Assembly: GCA_023055505.1 (NCBI GenBank)
Contig: JALIRH010000018.1
Location: forward strand, 10,966,646 to 11,030,645
Direction of reading: 5' to 3'
Length of the DNA: 64,000 nt
Origin: Callipepla californica brunnescens
Taxonomy: Eukaryota; Chordata; Aves; Galliformes; Odontophoridae
The stretch's first letter is position 1. Each line of letters opens with the position of its first letter. The notes beneath the pieces were generated by a model that worked only from the letters and a program-made list of their open reading frames with translations, was not told the origin of the DNA and made no database searches. This document shows positions 11,739-25,400 of the stretch, piece by piece. The translations under genes and the position numbers were made by a program.

Positions 11739-12286
11739 TGTGGGTTGCTCTGAAACTAATGCCTCCTATTTATTGTCATGGAAATTAAAACAGATACAAA
11801 ATGCACAAGAACAGTATTTGTTGGAGCAAATTCTCAGCTAAAGAATGCTTTCTTTCAGCATAGTCATCACCATTATCTATGATTTTGTTAGCAATGAAGA
11901 AGATTCTACATGCATGGCAAATAATCTGCACCAGTGGAGGCAACTGTCACTGTTGCAGCTGCTGAAATGCATCATCCACCACCTCACAGTTCTCACATCC
12001 ACTGGTTGGTCTCCATAAACATTCAGCAAGCATTGGTGAATGTCAGTGAGTACTGAATTTTCCCCATGGAGGAATTTCAGTAACACACTTTTGCTTCATA
12101 CACACTTCTCTGACAAACATTATTTTCTCAGACTTCCCTGCTGTTGCTATCCATTACATGGCAACAAAAAGTAATGGAATATTGGCGAGAAAGTTCAGCC
12201 TCTGCTGCTATACTCACCAACATCTGCCTCGGGCATTGTGAGCCTCCGTAATAAAATAGAAGGCATTATTTTCAGAGCAGACCTTG
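11739..12286 (-). mobile_element. Mariner-derived non-autonomous element, copy 3 (548 bp), with transposase N-terminal remnant
   Basis: The ends TTGCTCTGAAACTAATGCCT (left) and AGGCATTATTTTCAGAGCAG (right) form an inverted repeat of about 28 bp, flanked by TA at 11,737-11,738 and 12,287-12,288. On the minus strand the frame 12,086-11,877 (69 codons) gives a FLHGENSVLTDIHQCL segment followed by VRTVRWW. This matches the helix-turn-helix start of mariner transposases, which bind the terminal repeats. The catalytic DDD/DDE-type domain is absent, so the copy cannot be autonomous. It has the same layout as copies 1, 4 and 5. Confidence 0.88.
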
Positions 12287-14089
12287 TAACCTTGTTACTG
12301 TTTTGTTGTAGCCAAAATTCAAATCAGAACTCCAAACAGGTTGTAGTGCTTCTCGTTTTCCCGAAGCATTTACATATTTATTTTTTTATAACTTTGAAGT
12401 CTCTTTATGTGATAGAGAGATCAGATTGATATAGGGTTGACATCTTCAGCATTTGTTATGTTTCTCCTGTCCTAGTATTTTGTGAAGGAGTCTAATTTAT
12501 CTCTTATGAAACAAAAGAAAAATCATGACGGAAAAGATGACAGTTTTAGGTCATATGTAGTATTTCATATTATGTGCATCATCAAATGCAAATGAAATGC
12601 TTCTTTATACAGAAATGAGAACCTCTCTTAACAAATTCATCATGTTGTCTGAAGATCACATGGAATATGAATGCAACATGTAGAATGACTTTTGTTATCC
12701 ATAAATCTCAGGTGCCTCCATGGACATTCATATTGCTATACTGTAAAAACAAACTCTACATGTGGCATGCCTGTGTCAGAAAGGCAGTTTCAAGAGATCA
12801 TCTTTCCAAATAAATAAAATATAAACATTTATTGAACACATACTCTACTAAACAGACACCCTATCATTTTTCTATTTTTATTTTTAGGTAAAAAAGTTTT
12901 GTGACTAAAATAAAAATAAGCTCAAATATGACAGTATATTATAGAATTTTCATAGTGAACAATGATACATACACCAGGAATAAACCAAAAGACAATAAAT
13001 AAAATAAATAAAAATCTTACAGCAGGTTTTAATTATAGTTTCCTTGAATATCAATTTTACACAATACTACTATAGAGGATAAAATGGGTATACAAGGAGA
13101 CAAGATATAAATCCCAGAATGGGCAGGTAAATTTAATTAGCAAATAAATGATAATTTCATATATATATATATTAATTCACCCAAGTGACATACATGGAAT
13201 GTGCATGTTGTGATGCATCAATACTGAAATATTTAGGATAATGAATATTACATGGTTACCAAGTGAAGTTGTTACCTATAAGACTATGTTAGTCTAAATC
13301 AGAGCAAATGTTAATGTAACAGATATATAAATGCTAAGAAATTATGACTGACTGCATCATTAGTTCCAAGCCTATCAAGATGATCCCAATATATTTAGGA
13401 AAGAACAGTAAACCATTTAGAAGAATTACAATATGAAAGACAGTGGTGAATGAGTTGTCAGAAACAACTGGAGAGAAAGGCTGACAGAGCAAGGATCTTC
13501 ACAAGTCTCAGTAGGATTTGCCCAGGAAGCGGTAAACCTTTGGGAAAGGTGAATAGATGTGTACAAGCAGGGCTTCTGTTTGCATGAGTGCTTTGAAAGA
13601 CCCAAATATTTTGTTTTGCATAAACTGTTATTTCCTCTAGGAAAAGGCACTGTCAATAGATCTCATGGCTGTTTCCCAGGGGAAGAAGAATTGCTGCACA
13701 GTTGCTAAGGCAGACTTACATGGCTGGAGGACTGAGCACCACTATTACTCTGGCATCAGTTACTCAGAAAATCAGCCTAGGAAGCTGAAGGATTGCCACT
13801 TTAGCTTAGCTTTATGTGGTGACGTGGAGCCTAAGATAAGAAAAATGACAATTTTTCAGCTCCTAAAGAAACAGTGTGGGAATGACATTCCCTGTTTCAG
13901 CTATCCCCATTTTTTTAAACAACATGCCTAAGCAAAAGTATTTTCAAAACATCTCAAGGATTTGTCAGTACTCATTGAAGAGCTTCAACTAGAAAAGCAT
14001 ATGTTAACTAGAACTATTCAGTAATTTGAAAGAGCAACTTGAGTACTATCCTTTGATTAAGTACAATAGATTCTTTAGATAATTGCCTA
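12287..14089. other. AT-rich unassigned sequence
   Basis: No recognisable gene or repeat apart from a short (AT)n near 13,158-13,172. An 88-codon plus-strand frame at 13,665-13,931 has no motif that I recognise and is probably chance. Confidence 0.5.
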
Positions 14090-14520
14090 TGTAAGGTGCA
14101 TCTGTATTTTGTAAGTGTTATTGATGTTGTGCAGTTATTGAACTCCTTTGCTCTGATTTAGTGCTCATCTTGAAACCAGCCAGGTCTATTTCAAGAGAGA
14201 ATATCTAGTGAACAATAATCAAAGTGTAAATTTATGCAAATTCAATGCTTCACCTTAATTACCTTGATGGCACTTGTCAGCAGCCTTTTCCATGCTTTCA
14301 CTGATTAGCAAGCTATCACAAATAATTATTATTTCATCTGCAATTACAATGATGCTGCGCATTGGCTTATTGCCCGGTCACTGTATTGCATCCTGCCTAT
14401 CAGCCTGCTCTTCTAGAGTTGTGCCACACTGCACATCATGAATTAGCATCCCTATTCTATACCATAAATCGCCACAAACTTCTGAAATTAATCATCCCAT
14501 AAGGCAGATTATCTCTAAAC
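14090..14520. promoter_or_regulatory. Candidate conserved noncoding element (enhancer-like composition)
   Basis: This stretch has no long frame and no repeat signature, but it holds a dense set of developmental-factor-like words. Among them are an exact POU octamer ATGCAAAT (14,234-14,241), TAATTA homeodomain cores (for example 14,256-14,261), AATAATTATTATTTCATCTG and GCAATTAC. It is of balanced complexity compared with the simple AT-rich flanks. That texture is typical of vertebrate conserved noncoding elements near developmental genes. I cannot measure conservation here, so the call rests on composition alone. Confidence 0.35.
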
Positions 14521-14642
14521 TTCTACAAGTAGAAGTGTTACATGAAACTGTAAACTATCCTCTTGATTTGAGTGTAAGAACAAAACAGGATGTGTTCACT
14601 GTGCTCATTTTGCATCACACCCACTTTGTTTTCAGAAAAATT

Positions 14643-14992
14643 ACAGAATCACAGAATCACAGAACTGTAGGAGTTGGAAGGGACCTCTAGAGATCATCAA
14701 GTCCAACCCCCTGCCAAAGCAGCTCCCTAGCCCAGGTTGCACAGGTAGGTGTCCAGGTGTCGCCAGAGAAGAAGACTCCACCACCTCTCTGTGCAGCCTG
14801 TGCCAGTGCTCCGTCACTGCACTGTGAAGAAGTCCCCATGCACATTTGTGCAGAACTTCCTACGCTTCAGTTTGTGGCCATTTCCCCTCATTCTATCACC
14901 ACACACCGATGGGAAGAGTCCAGACTCATCCCTTTGCTTCCCACTCCTTAGATATTTATGGATTTCTTCCCTCCCCTTTTTTCCCCTCAGAG
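14643..14992 (-). mobile_element. CR1 LINE 3' fragment (about 350 bp)
   Basis: Read on the plus strand it opens with AGAATCACAGAATCACAGAA and GTAGGAGTTGGAAGGGACCT, the reverse complement of the CR1 3' end. It continues through AAGTCCAACCCCCTGCC and the following CR1 coding end with many stops. The copy is 5'-truncated. The two plus-strand frames over it (14,749-15,006 and 14,757-14,951) are shadows of the element. Confidence 0.93.
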
Positions 14993-17869
14993 TAATTTGT
15001 CAGTAAATCAAATGCTGCTACTCTTGGCAACAGAAATGTGAATTTTCAAAGTCATTTTGGCAAGATTACCAAATTGATTCCAGACAGTCTAAGATTATGG
15101 CTTCCAAGGAGGGTCTACAGAAGTGAAAAGGATTGGTACCATAATGTTCAAGGCTTTGAATAAAGCCCAATACCAAGCACAAGCAAGGAGTGACTCAGGA
15201 AATAAATAAGTACCCATTTGTTCCTTCTTCCAGTTGAGTGATGAAGAAGTAAAACTAACATAACTTTACTCTGCCCCTATTTTGAACAGTTTATTTGTCA
15301 TTGCACTGGATATGTCTGCATGTACTCAGAAGGGCATGAAGACTGTGGGGGATGCTGACTAGCTATTTTTCTTTTTGAAAGCTTATTCATCATTGGCAAG
15401 AAAAATAAAGTAAATATAAAAGAAAAGAGCAATTAAGTAGTAACATATGGTCAAATACGCCACCTCTTATAGAAGGCATAAAAAGAACAAATATTGGAAG
15501 AGAAGCCTGAAGCAGTGTTTTCATATATTAACTAGAAAATAGTGTTTATTGACTCTTCAAGGTCAGAAGGAAAACACCTGAAACATAAATAAATGCTGTA
15601 GCTGCTGCAAAAACTCTTTCTTTGAAATTAAACAGTGGATGATACAGAGAAACTGAAGTTAATAGCAGCCACCAGCTGTAAAACATAAACACAACTTCCT
15701 ACAAATGGAAAGATAAATTTTTAAGTAGTCCCTGAAACATGAAACAAGCAGTACCCTGGGATCCCTAATTTTACGATGATTAGACCAAAGGAAAGAACTT
15801 TAATTAAACCTGCCATAAATTAAGTGAAAAAGTGTTCCAACTTAAACCAGAAACATCTGCAAGGTGTTAAAACACTGCTTGATATTGCACATTTTGTAAC
15901 TGCAATTCAGAACACCAAAATGATAAACTCACATCAAAAGTCTGAAAAAGCAGCACAACTTTCATTCAGAAAATTTTCAAATTGAAGGGTGATAAAAACA
16001 TTCCAACCTATCTGTTTGGGCTAGTAAAGTATTGATAGGGTATTTCCAGTAGATATGTAGATGAAAACAGTCTCCTAATCTGAATCAGATGTGCACTAGA
16101 AAAGCAAGTCTGTTGGAGGTTCTGAAAGCTACTTCACTCTTTGACATAAAACAGACATTAAAAGTATAGTTAAGTCAGATGATCATTTCTGATGAAAATT
16201 TCTCATTTGAAGCAGGAAGATAGAGTTTGAAAATCAGCTGTCCTGGTATAATAGAAGGCAAAGTAGCCCCATATGTGTGACATGTGACTCAACTGAATCT
16301 AATGGGCTTAAGAGAACTGTGAGCTAGAATATAGATACATTAAAAATAGAAATAAATAAAAAATAAAAGCATGATTTAAAAAGAAGCACCAAAATGTATG
16401 CTCAAGTGTCTCACTCATACCCAACATTGTGGATACATATATATCAACACCTTAAACAACTTTGTACTACTTTGTGTTGAATCTCTTCCCCCAGGTTGTG
16501 TCAAAATCTGTAATAAGCCAAATTCTAATGGTTGGGTGTCATTACTTCTTGCCAGTATAGTCCAGTTTTTTGAAGGGCTCAAAGCAAATAGGAAGACCAT
16601 TAGGAAAAAAAGTACACAGGAGAGACAGGAGCAATAAGAAATTATACAACATTTGAAAATTCTTGTGTGCAGCAGCATAATGTCTTTGTAAATGTTCAGA
16701 TTTTAGGAAATTAGCAGCTATTCCACACCTACACTTAGAACAGAAAGGAATGGTAGAAAAGCAAATATTGCATTACATTGCAAACTGCTGCCACATTACA
16801 AACTGAAAACAGTAATAAATAAAAATTATCCCATTCTCCACTGTTTCACTGCCTCATCACTGTAAAACTGTCTCCAATTATTATTTGAAGGGCTTTCTGC
16901 TACATATTAGAAACAATCTGGAGTCATGCCAGAAGATACTTATGGATATTCATGGAACTACAGATGAAAAAAACAAAAAATTGAAATCCTTTTCCTTTTC
17001 TGCTACTGGGTGAAATCGACAGCACTTAATCATTTGCTGATGGGCAGTGGAATCCTTTCTATTATTAAAATGTTCATGAATTAGTGAGGTGAAGTAGAAT
17101 ATGCCAGTACTTATTATGTGCAAAAAATAGAACTATGAAGGTTTGTAATTTTTTGCTAAAAGATCCATAATTTTACTTGATATTCTAGAACCTCAAAAGT
17201 TTGAAATAAAATAGAATTATACAGTCTGATTAAGATTACATTTAAATGCATTAAAGAGGTTATTTTCTAGGTTGGAAAATATTCTGCAAACTACTAGAAC
17301 ACAAGCAGAAAAATGTTTCTTCTATTTTTGCTTCTGATATGACATCTTACCTCTTAATTGTTACATTGTAGATTGCCAGGAATTAAACTTGAGGGTGCTG
17401 TGTATTTCTCTCATGCTCTAAACATGTGTTGCATGTGAAACAGAAACTCCATCATCACCATTGGTAAACTGAAGTATTTGCAGCATAAGTGTTGCATGTG
17501 GGTAATTTTACATGCCTTGAAATGAGAAGCACACTGCTAAACTGCTTTGCACCATTAGATTTCATTTCTAAACCATCACTACTGACTGATGTTCTCTGCA
17601 ATCTGCAGTATTTTACCTGTGGAGAAGGATTTTTTTATTAATAACACAATGTAGCTTGGTGCTGAGGGGACTGATGATATGGCAGTTTGTATACAATGAA
17701 CCTGAATGAGCAATTGCTAATGAAATAATCTGCTTTGGAAGAATAATGCTCCTGACTAAATCTATTTCATATAAATCAGCTCACTAAATATGTTTTCAAC
17801 TATTATTTTCTTACTATTCAAATACAGAAGCACTATCATTAGACAGCTGGGAGTTAATGTATCAACTCT
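14993..17869. other. AT-rich unassigned sequence
   Basis: About 2.9 kb in which I see no gene, no recognisable transposon and no open frame above 90 codons. Confidence 0.5.
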
Positions 17870-19050
17870 GTCATATATTTGAATGGCCATATCCTTTATC
17901 ATCTTTGTAGCCATTCTCTGTACTCTTTTTAATTATCTCAGTCTTTTTTGAGGGCTGAGGAGCCCATGGCTGGACACAATACTCCAGGTGAGGCCTCACC
18001 AGGCAAAGTAGAGGGGGAGGATCACCTCCCCTGACCCGCTGGCCATGCTCTTTTTAATGCACCCCAGGATGTCATTGGCATTTTGTTCCAAAGGGCACAC
18101 TGCTGGCTCATAGCCAACTTGTCATTCAGCAGGACCCCCATGTTCTCAGAGCTCCTCTCCAGCAGGTCATCCCCCAGCCTGTACTGCTGCATGTGTCTAT
18201 TCCTCCCTAGGTGCAAGACTCTATACTTGCTCTTGTTAAACCTCACTTGGTTTCTATTTGCTCAACTCTTTAACGTTTCTAGGTCCTGCTGAATGGCAGC
18301 ACAGCCTTGTGTCTTGTCAGCCATTCTACCTAGCTTCGTATCATCAGCAAACTTGCTGAGGATGGAGACTATCTCCTCATCAAGGTCATTGATGAAGCTG
18401 TTGAACAGGACCAGAGCCATCACTGACCCCTGAGGAACACTGCTAAATACAGGGCTCCAACTCGACTCCGTACTGCTGATCACAACCCTTTGAAATCTGT
18501 CACTCAGCCAGTTTTCAATCCACCTGGCCACTCACCTCTTCCACACCTCCTCAACTTTGTTATAAGGATGCTGAGGGAGACAGTGTCAAATGCCTTGAAG
18601 AAATTAGGGTAGACTACATCCACTGCTCTCCCCCCTCCACCCAGCCAGTAGTGACATAATAGATGGCTACCAGGTTGTCAAGCACAACTCCCCATGGTGA
18701 ATCAATGCTGACTATTTCTGATATCCTTCTTCTCTTCCAATTGCCTGGAGGCGGCATCCAGAACAAACTGTTTTGTCACCTTTCCAGGGATGTAGGGGAG
18801 GCTGATTGGCCTGTTGTTCCCCTGATCCTCCTTCTTGTCCTTTTTGGAGACCACAGTGACATTGGCTATATTCCAGGCTTCAGGCACCTCTCCCATTCTT
18901 CAAGATCTTTCAAAGAGCAGTTCAACAATCACGCCTGCCAATTCCCTCAGCATATGTGGATGCATCCCATAGGGGTCAATGGATTTATGTACATTGATGT
19001 TGCCTAACAGCCAGTTGAAGCTGGGTGGGAAGAATCTGGGCTCCCCTGCA
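17870..19050 (-). mobile_element. CR1 LINE fragment with reverse-transcriptase remnants (about 1.2 kb)
   Basis: Minus-strand frames read, from right to left, as consecutive parts of CR1 ORF2. Frame 18,896-18,702 has PEAWNIANVTVV and GNNRPISL, the fingers part of the reverse transcriptase. Frame 18,531-18,262 has SVPQGSV and the catalytic-type FADDTKLG at about 18,340-18,351. Frame 18,246-18,022 has the following thumb-side segment KYRVLHLGRNRHMQQYRLG. Frameshifts and stops separate them, so the copy is dead. Neither the endonuclease nor the 3' tail is present. The left limit is clear near 17,870; the right limit is blurred. Confidence 0.93.
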
Positions 19051-21922
19051 AGCTCTTTGCCTAGAAATACAAATAAAATTTATTTGTGGAGTCAGTGTAA
19101 AGATGTTAGGAAGAAAAAACCAAATCAAACAAACAAACAAACAAACCAACAACAAAACAAAGAAAAAAAAGACACTATATCCAACAGAATTATAAAAGAA
19201 ATATCCAGAAACACTAATCTGCTTCAGAAATACATTGGCTGCAACCTGACCAACATTGAACCTGAATTTCTATTATCCCTCCCTTTTTCTGAACTATGAA
19301 AAATACACCTTCCAGCATAGGTAGTTTGTGATGACAGACATATTCACTGAGTAATCCAAAAGTTCAAAGTGGTTCTTAACAAAAGCCATGGACTTGGGCA
19401 GCTGTTTTCTGTTGAATCCCAAATTTCTTCTGAGAATATGTCAATGAAATTGTATCAGAATAAATGTATTCTTTTAGCAGCACAGACTTTCAAGACCCTT
19501 GAGAATTTGTTTCAAAAGGGATTAATGAGCTTATATGGCATCCAGGAAAGAATCACCATGGAAACAGTTTACAAGATTTCTAGTACATGCTTAGAAAATC
19601 AAAATGTAGCCAAATGCAGAATAACTTTTCTATATTATTCATAGCAGAATACCTGACCATTTCACAGGTAGTTGTTTTGCCTTTGAAGTGTAAGGCAAGA
19701 GTGAAATTCAGTCTGCAAGAAGATGGTGGTTTATACTTTGGCTTGGACAGAATTCCGAAAGTTTATGTACGTGATCATGTCTGTTTTTCCTGTTACAATT
19801 TCACTGATGTGGATATCTCAGAAATACTTACCTGTAATACTCTAATTAATACTTCAATAAGGAGTTTGTTCTGGGCTTGCAAAATTATGTTTCTAAATTG
19901 TTACATTTGTGTTATGGAGCACCAAATTCAAAGTTATCCAGTGTTTACATTTTCATTTCAGAAACTGTATTGAAAGCAGTAGGTTTTCACCTTTTACAGG
20001 AATGTATCTGAGAAGAGCTTATCCTCTGCATCCTCTATTGTAAGATGTCCGTGACTTAGTGACTGTGGGAAACCTTATGTTTAGGAAAATGAAGAGGAAA
20101 TAATACAAGTCAAAGCCCTGTACTAGACAAGAATCCTGTCTTTCATTTTCATTATTTTATTAAGTTACTTGATCACTCATTATTTTAAAGAAAAGCCTCA
20201 TACTTTGAATAAGAATAAAGTAATTTTTGCAGGTAGCGTGAACAGTAGTGACCTTGTATTGGTGAAGGAAGAGGAGTACTTCTTAAACCAGATTTCCAGG
20301 GGTACAGAGATAAGCCCAGACAACTAGCTTCTATAACCATCTGTCACCATGACAGCTAAACACTATGATTATAGGAAGTTAAGACACAAAACAAGCAAAA
20401 CCAATCAATCAAATATTAAACCAAATAAATGAGTCTTGCATCCTACCCTGAATTCATTCAAATTAATCAATGATTAGAGCTGCAACATAGTATAAACTAT
20501 TATAATCCACTGCCAACTGCTTGACAATTAATAGGGAATTCCTTAATAATGCTGTTTTCAGGTTCTCATTCCAAGACATGTGGTGCAGTAGGCATTCAAA
20601 AACACTTATGTAGTAGTTCCTCTTAGGACTAATTTATAAAAGATACTTTTGAATAGTATCTTTCCCCCTCCTTTCTAACCTGGCTTCCTACAAGAATGAA
20701 ACTTTATGTCATCAGGAGCTGTGCTTTAAGGGAGCTAGGAGAAACTCAACACATCTTTGGGTAGACCAACTGAAGAACTGGACATTATCCAAATCAGTTC
20801 ATCATAACCTTCACAGTGGATTTTTTACTGAGAAGCATTTTGTGGAATAGGCAGCCATGCAGACAAAAGTCATGTCTCTGAGGGAGACATTCTGAGAAAA
20901 CTCACACTATGTTAAACAGTTCAGTAAGTTCACATGGGGAGAAGGCTTTTTAGATGCCCCAGACACAGGAGAAGCTTTGTTTGAAGCTCATAATCCAAAT
21001 AACATCTTCAGGAAATGAATTTAATTACTTATCATACCCATGAGATCACTTCTACCTTATTGTTTGGTTATTTAACTGAACCTGGGGCAGAATGGCACCT
21101 GAAATCTGGAAATCAGTTGGTTCCAGTTGTTGATCTGTGGCCTAAAACTGTTCTTTGTACATAACTTTCAGAGTAACCTGGGCTTCAATATACAGAACTT
21201 TGCTCAAGTCTTACATGCTAGTCTTGTGAAAAATGTCATTACAAGGCAAGGATCTCCTATTGTCTCTTTAAATCTGACTTTATGGCAAGAAACTTGATAA
21301 AGAGGTTAGATAAATGTAAGATAGGTGTTTATTTGGCACTGGAAAATCTCACCTGACACTTGTTCTGACATATAAGGCAAACAGAAAGCAGCATGTTTCA
21401 GTTAACGTGATACAATTTGGAAGTGACCATTTCTCTGGAAATCTGAACATCTCCTTGACATGTGTGTTTGTGTGTATACTAATTGTACTGCTAAGGCAGT
21501 CTGTGCTGAAAGTGAATTCATGGCATGCAAGCTGTTATAACTATTGTTAAAAAAAATCTCTAGAATATACTGCATTTGTAGTTCTTTTTTCCTCAATAAA
21601 AGAAAAAAAAAAGCAGTAAAACAGCTATCTCCTAAAGTTAAAAGTCACAATGAATGTCAAGTTACAGACTATTAAATTAAGAGAATGTAGTAAAAGCTAT
21701 TTTAATATCAGAAACTTTTAAACATTGGAACGCTGGTCAGATAGCATTTTATTAGATAAAATTAAATACTTAAAGATCAACAGCTACAGTAGATGTTAAG
21801 CTTATCTTCTTTGATTTTTCAAGTAGAACTATTTAAGGATTAATTCAAATGCAGAAAATATCAGACATCTCAGAAGTTCATCTTTAAAATGACCTTCTGC
21901 CCTGAGAAATCATTACAGTTTA
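19051..21922. other. AT-rich unassigned sequence with two unrecognised frames
   Basis: An (AAAC)n tract is at about 19,118-19,165. Plus-strand frames of 91 codons (19,369-19,644) and 128 codons (19,587-19,973) overlap in different frames. Neither shows a domain, signal peptide or splice context that I recognise. Both are most simply chance, although 128 codons is long for AT-rich DNA. Confidence 0.4.
19118..19165. repeat. (AAAC)n simple repeat
   Basis: AAAC/CAAA units with interruptions, giving the KQTNKQTNQQQN-type translation over this part. Confidence 0.85.
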
Positions 21923-22472
21923 TGTTGTTGCTCTGAGAGCAATTAATGCCTGTTATTTATTTACAAGAAAAAATACAACAGAAAAAGAACACAACAGTAT
22001 TTGATAGAGCAAATTCTCAGCTACAAAAAACTGGCATTCAGCATAGTCACCACTATTAGCCATGCATTTTTGCCAGTGGTGAAGAAGAGCTTACATGTAA
22101 AAATCTGCATGGTCATCCAGAAGGTGGACTGTCTTTAACATTGCTATTGGCACTGCTGAAACAAAACACCCAGAACCTCAGTGTGCTCACATACACTGCT
22201 TACTCTCCATGAACGTTCAGCAAGTGTCGATGAATATCAATGACTGACATTTTTTTTCTTCATGGAGGAATTCAGTGACCCATCTTTGATTCATATGCTT
22301 TTCCATGTCAGACATGTCAGACCTGTTGTTGTCAGACAGACCCTCTGCTACTGTCTATCACACAGCAATATTGGCAGAAAGCTTCAACTTCTGCTGCCAT
22401 ACTACCAGCATTTGCTTCTGGCTTTGTGGTTTAATATAAAAAAATAGAAGGCATTATTCAAAGTATTCTTTG
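21923..22472 (-). mobile_element. Mariner-derived non-autonomous element, copy 4 (about 550 bp)
   Basis: The left end TTGCTCTGAGAGCAATTAAT and right end AGAAGGCATTATTCAAAGTA are decayed versions of the same inverted repeats, with TA at 21,921-21,922 and 22,473-22,474. The interior aligns by eye with copy 3 throughout (for example AGAGCAAATTCTCAGCTAC near 22,005 and ATGGAGGAATTCAGTG near 22,262). It is more diverged than copy 3, with small indels. No usable transposase frame remains. Confidence 0.85.
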
Positions 22473-25400
22473 TAATAAAGATGGAAATCCATGAAGGCCA
22501 GAGCACAAATTCCACCCCAGTGGTTTCTCTGAGTACACAACATCCCATCACCTCTACAGATTGTTAAAATCTTCTCAGAATTCAGAGGAGAATTCTGTTA
22601 TTTCCTTATTTAGAAATGTAGGCCTGGAGAATGTCATTATAAAACCTTTAGTCTAGTCCTCTGTCCTCTTTTGCCACAGGTTCACAGGGTTGTTTCTCCG
22701 AATACTCTTCCAAGGAGCACTGACCCCCGGCAATATGCAAAAGCCTTACTAGAAAACATTAGAAAGAAAGGAGAAATAGTGCTTCGGAAAGAGAAAGGGA
22801 AAGACAGAGACAGCAAGTTCCTAAGGCAATTCTTGGAAATCTATCACTGCAAAGATAGGCAAATGTCTTCTCAAATAATCTCTACAGTCTCTATTGATCT
22901 GTTCTGGGAGAAAAACCTGCCTTTTTCCTCATATCTGGAGAATGGCTAAGCAACTGGCTGCAAAGAAGGATTCTTCTGTCTGGAAAAAGGATTCTATTTA
23001 ATCATAATTAATTTTTTTATCTAATTTTTCAGTAAAGGACGAGAAGATTTTACAAGTTAGAAAACATTCTTTAAGCAGTGTTTTCCCTGAAGAAGTAATG
23101 ACATTTTATCAATGTAAATATATTTTTACCTGTGGTCAGACACACAACGCCAGCAGGCATAGTGCTACGAAATTTCTTAGCAATTTATAGAACTCTAATT
23201 CTGCTTTTTCATTTAAGGTCAGAGATGAATGACAGCTTTGGGGAGAATGGTTTGACTTCTGGAAGTTGGCATCAGCTTTCCACTATTAAGATCAGTCTAT
23301 CAAATAAGAATGATTACCTTCAGAAGCCCTCATGTGGAAGTACACTGATCTCAGTTTGTCTTTAAGTAAACCAATTTTTTGCTTAAGAAAATAAAAATAA
23401 TTAAAAGAAAATGCTATAAGTGTTTGCATTTATTAGCCAACAATTTTATTAGAGTTGTTTTCTCAGCACAAAAGGAAAAGAAGACAGAATGACACTGAAA
23501 AATAACTTGCTTTCATCCTTCAGAGGTCCTTGTTGCTAGGGCAAATCATAAGGGTAGGTCAGATGGGAGAATCTCATTTCTTTTTCACATTAGTTATCAG
23601 ATTTAAAAATAAAAAAAAGGTTCACACACTCTAATTTGTCTTTTTTTTTTTCCACAGCAAGAAAATTTACTTTGAAAACATATAGAAAAAGAATACATGA
23701 GCAACTTAGATCTCCATGAGAACAGCACAATGAGAATTCTCAGAAAAATTGCCAAGGACAGTAGCAATGTTAATTTATCAGTGCCAAAGAACAACACCAG
23801 TTATTTATGGCCTTAAGCTCCTAGCTTAACTCCAAGTTGTTGAAGAATTCTTGAATGAGATAATCAAGCAACTTCATGTATTTGTTAACAAGGACATTTA
23901 TACTGCTGCAGTAAAACTTTAAATGACAAGGCTATGCATTATTTTGTCATACCAAACATGTATGAGAGGCAGAGAGAAGGAAAATCCTTTCACATGAATC
24001 TTAAGGGAAAGCTTATGAACTACCAGAGTTTAAATTATGTTGTCTGCACAGATACTAAATCAAACTAAATCTAAAGCCATTAATGATTTCAACAATAGCA
24101 GACTATAAAAATTTCTGGTTTTGAAATCAAAAATCACAAACGAAGAAGTTTTAGCTATGCATACTTATGAATGTATATTTATTATTACAGATGCACATAT
24201 GTATGTGCACATGCATTTTATTATTTTATTATTACTTATGCATACATATATACATGCACACAAATAGTCACTTAATAATAGTGTAAGATGAAGATCTTGG
24301 GAACTTCTCTTTAGAGTCTTATCAGAACATTTCTATTTCAGGCAATAGTGCTCTGTGTACATTCAGTACAGAGGTGTTGTGGCATTTAAATTAACTTTTT
24401 TTGGTCTCAGCAGAAAAAAATGGGGGAAGTTCTGCTTGTTCTGCATACCAGTTTCATGAATCATTGATTTGTTTTCACTGGATCTACTAGTATATGAAAA
24501 GAATATATGGTATCTAGAGGAATATTTCATACAAGTTTAATTTTTACTGATCCGCTGAGGTACCTTGCAACTGTTTTCTATTACTGTTCATAAAATTAAT
24601 CTTGCCCTTTGAAAGATTAATATTAATGAAAGCTCACTGGAATGTAATACAATAGTTATAATATGGAACACAGACAACTACCTTGTAAAGAGATGGTCAG
24701 CTTGTTTTCAGCCCCAAAAGAGCAATATCAAGCTAACTTTTTTGTCTTACCGGTATAACCTGGCACAAGCATTCAGATATGACAAACCAAGATTACTTCT
24801 GGAAGCTGTGAACACTGTACCTTCCTGTTTTCACAACACTCTGTGGCAGGTGGAACCTAAAAAGCTGAAGAAGTTGCAGAGATTAAAAAAAAAGATACTT
24901 CAATATTAACTTAATAAACAGTATTATTATTATTCTCTTTCAAGCAGTCTCAGAAAGTATATCAAATTGTAATACTATCAACAGTACTGTTTCATGTATA
25001 TTTTTTATGAGATATAGTCAATGAATTTTTATGCAATCAGGAAACTTTTCTCAGTATAAAACATATCACCTGCAAAGGGAAGCCACTGCTTAAGATGCAC
25101 AAGAAATTAAAAGTCAGAAACACTGACCCAAATTCCCATTTTAACAAGTAGGAGAACGGAAGGATAAGCAACTTAGATTATCCATTGTCTATTGATTGTT
25201 GTAGTATTTCCAATCTTACCATCAAAAATATAAAATTTCTCTTAGAACATTTGTTTCTGTTTTCACCTTTCCTCATGTTGAAGGTACATGCTACAGTTTC
25301 TGAGAAGACAGAAAAGCATCAATTTTTTATATCATGACATAAATAAGTCAGTATCAAACTGCTGAAAGAAAAATTCCACTACCCAAAGTAAGTTTAAGAA

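Noticed and set aside
19587..19973. 128-codon plus frame as a gene
   Set aside because: No motif, splice context or neighbour supports it, and it overlaps another unrelated frame.
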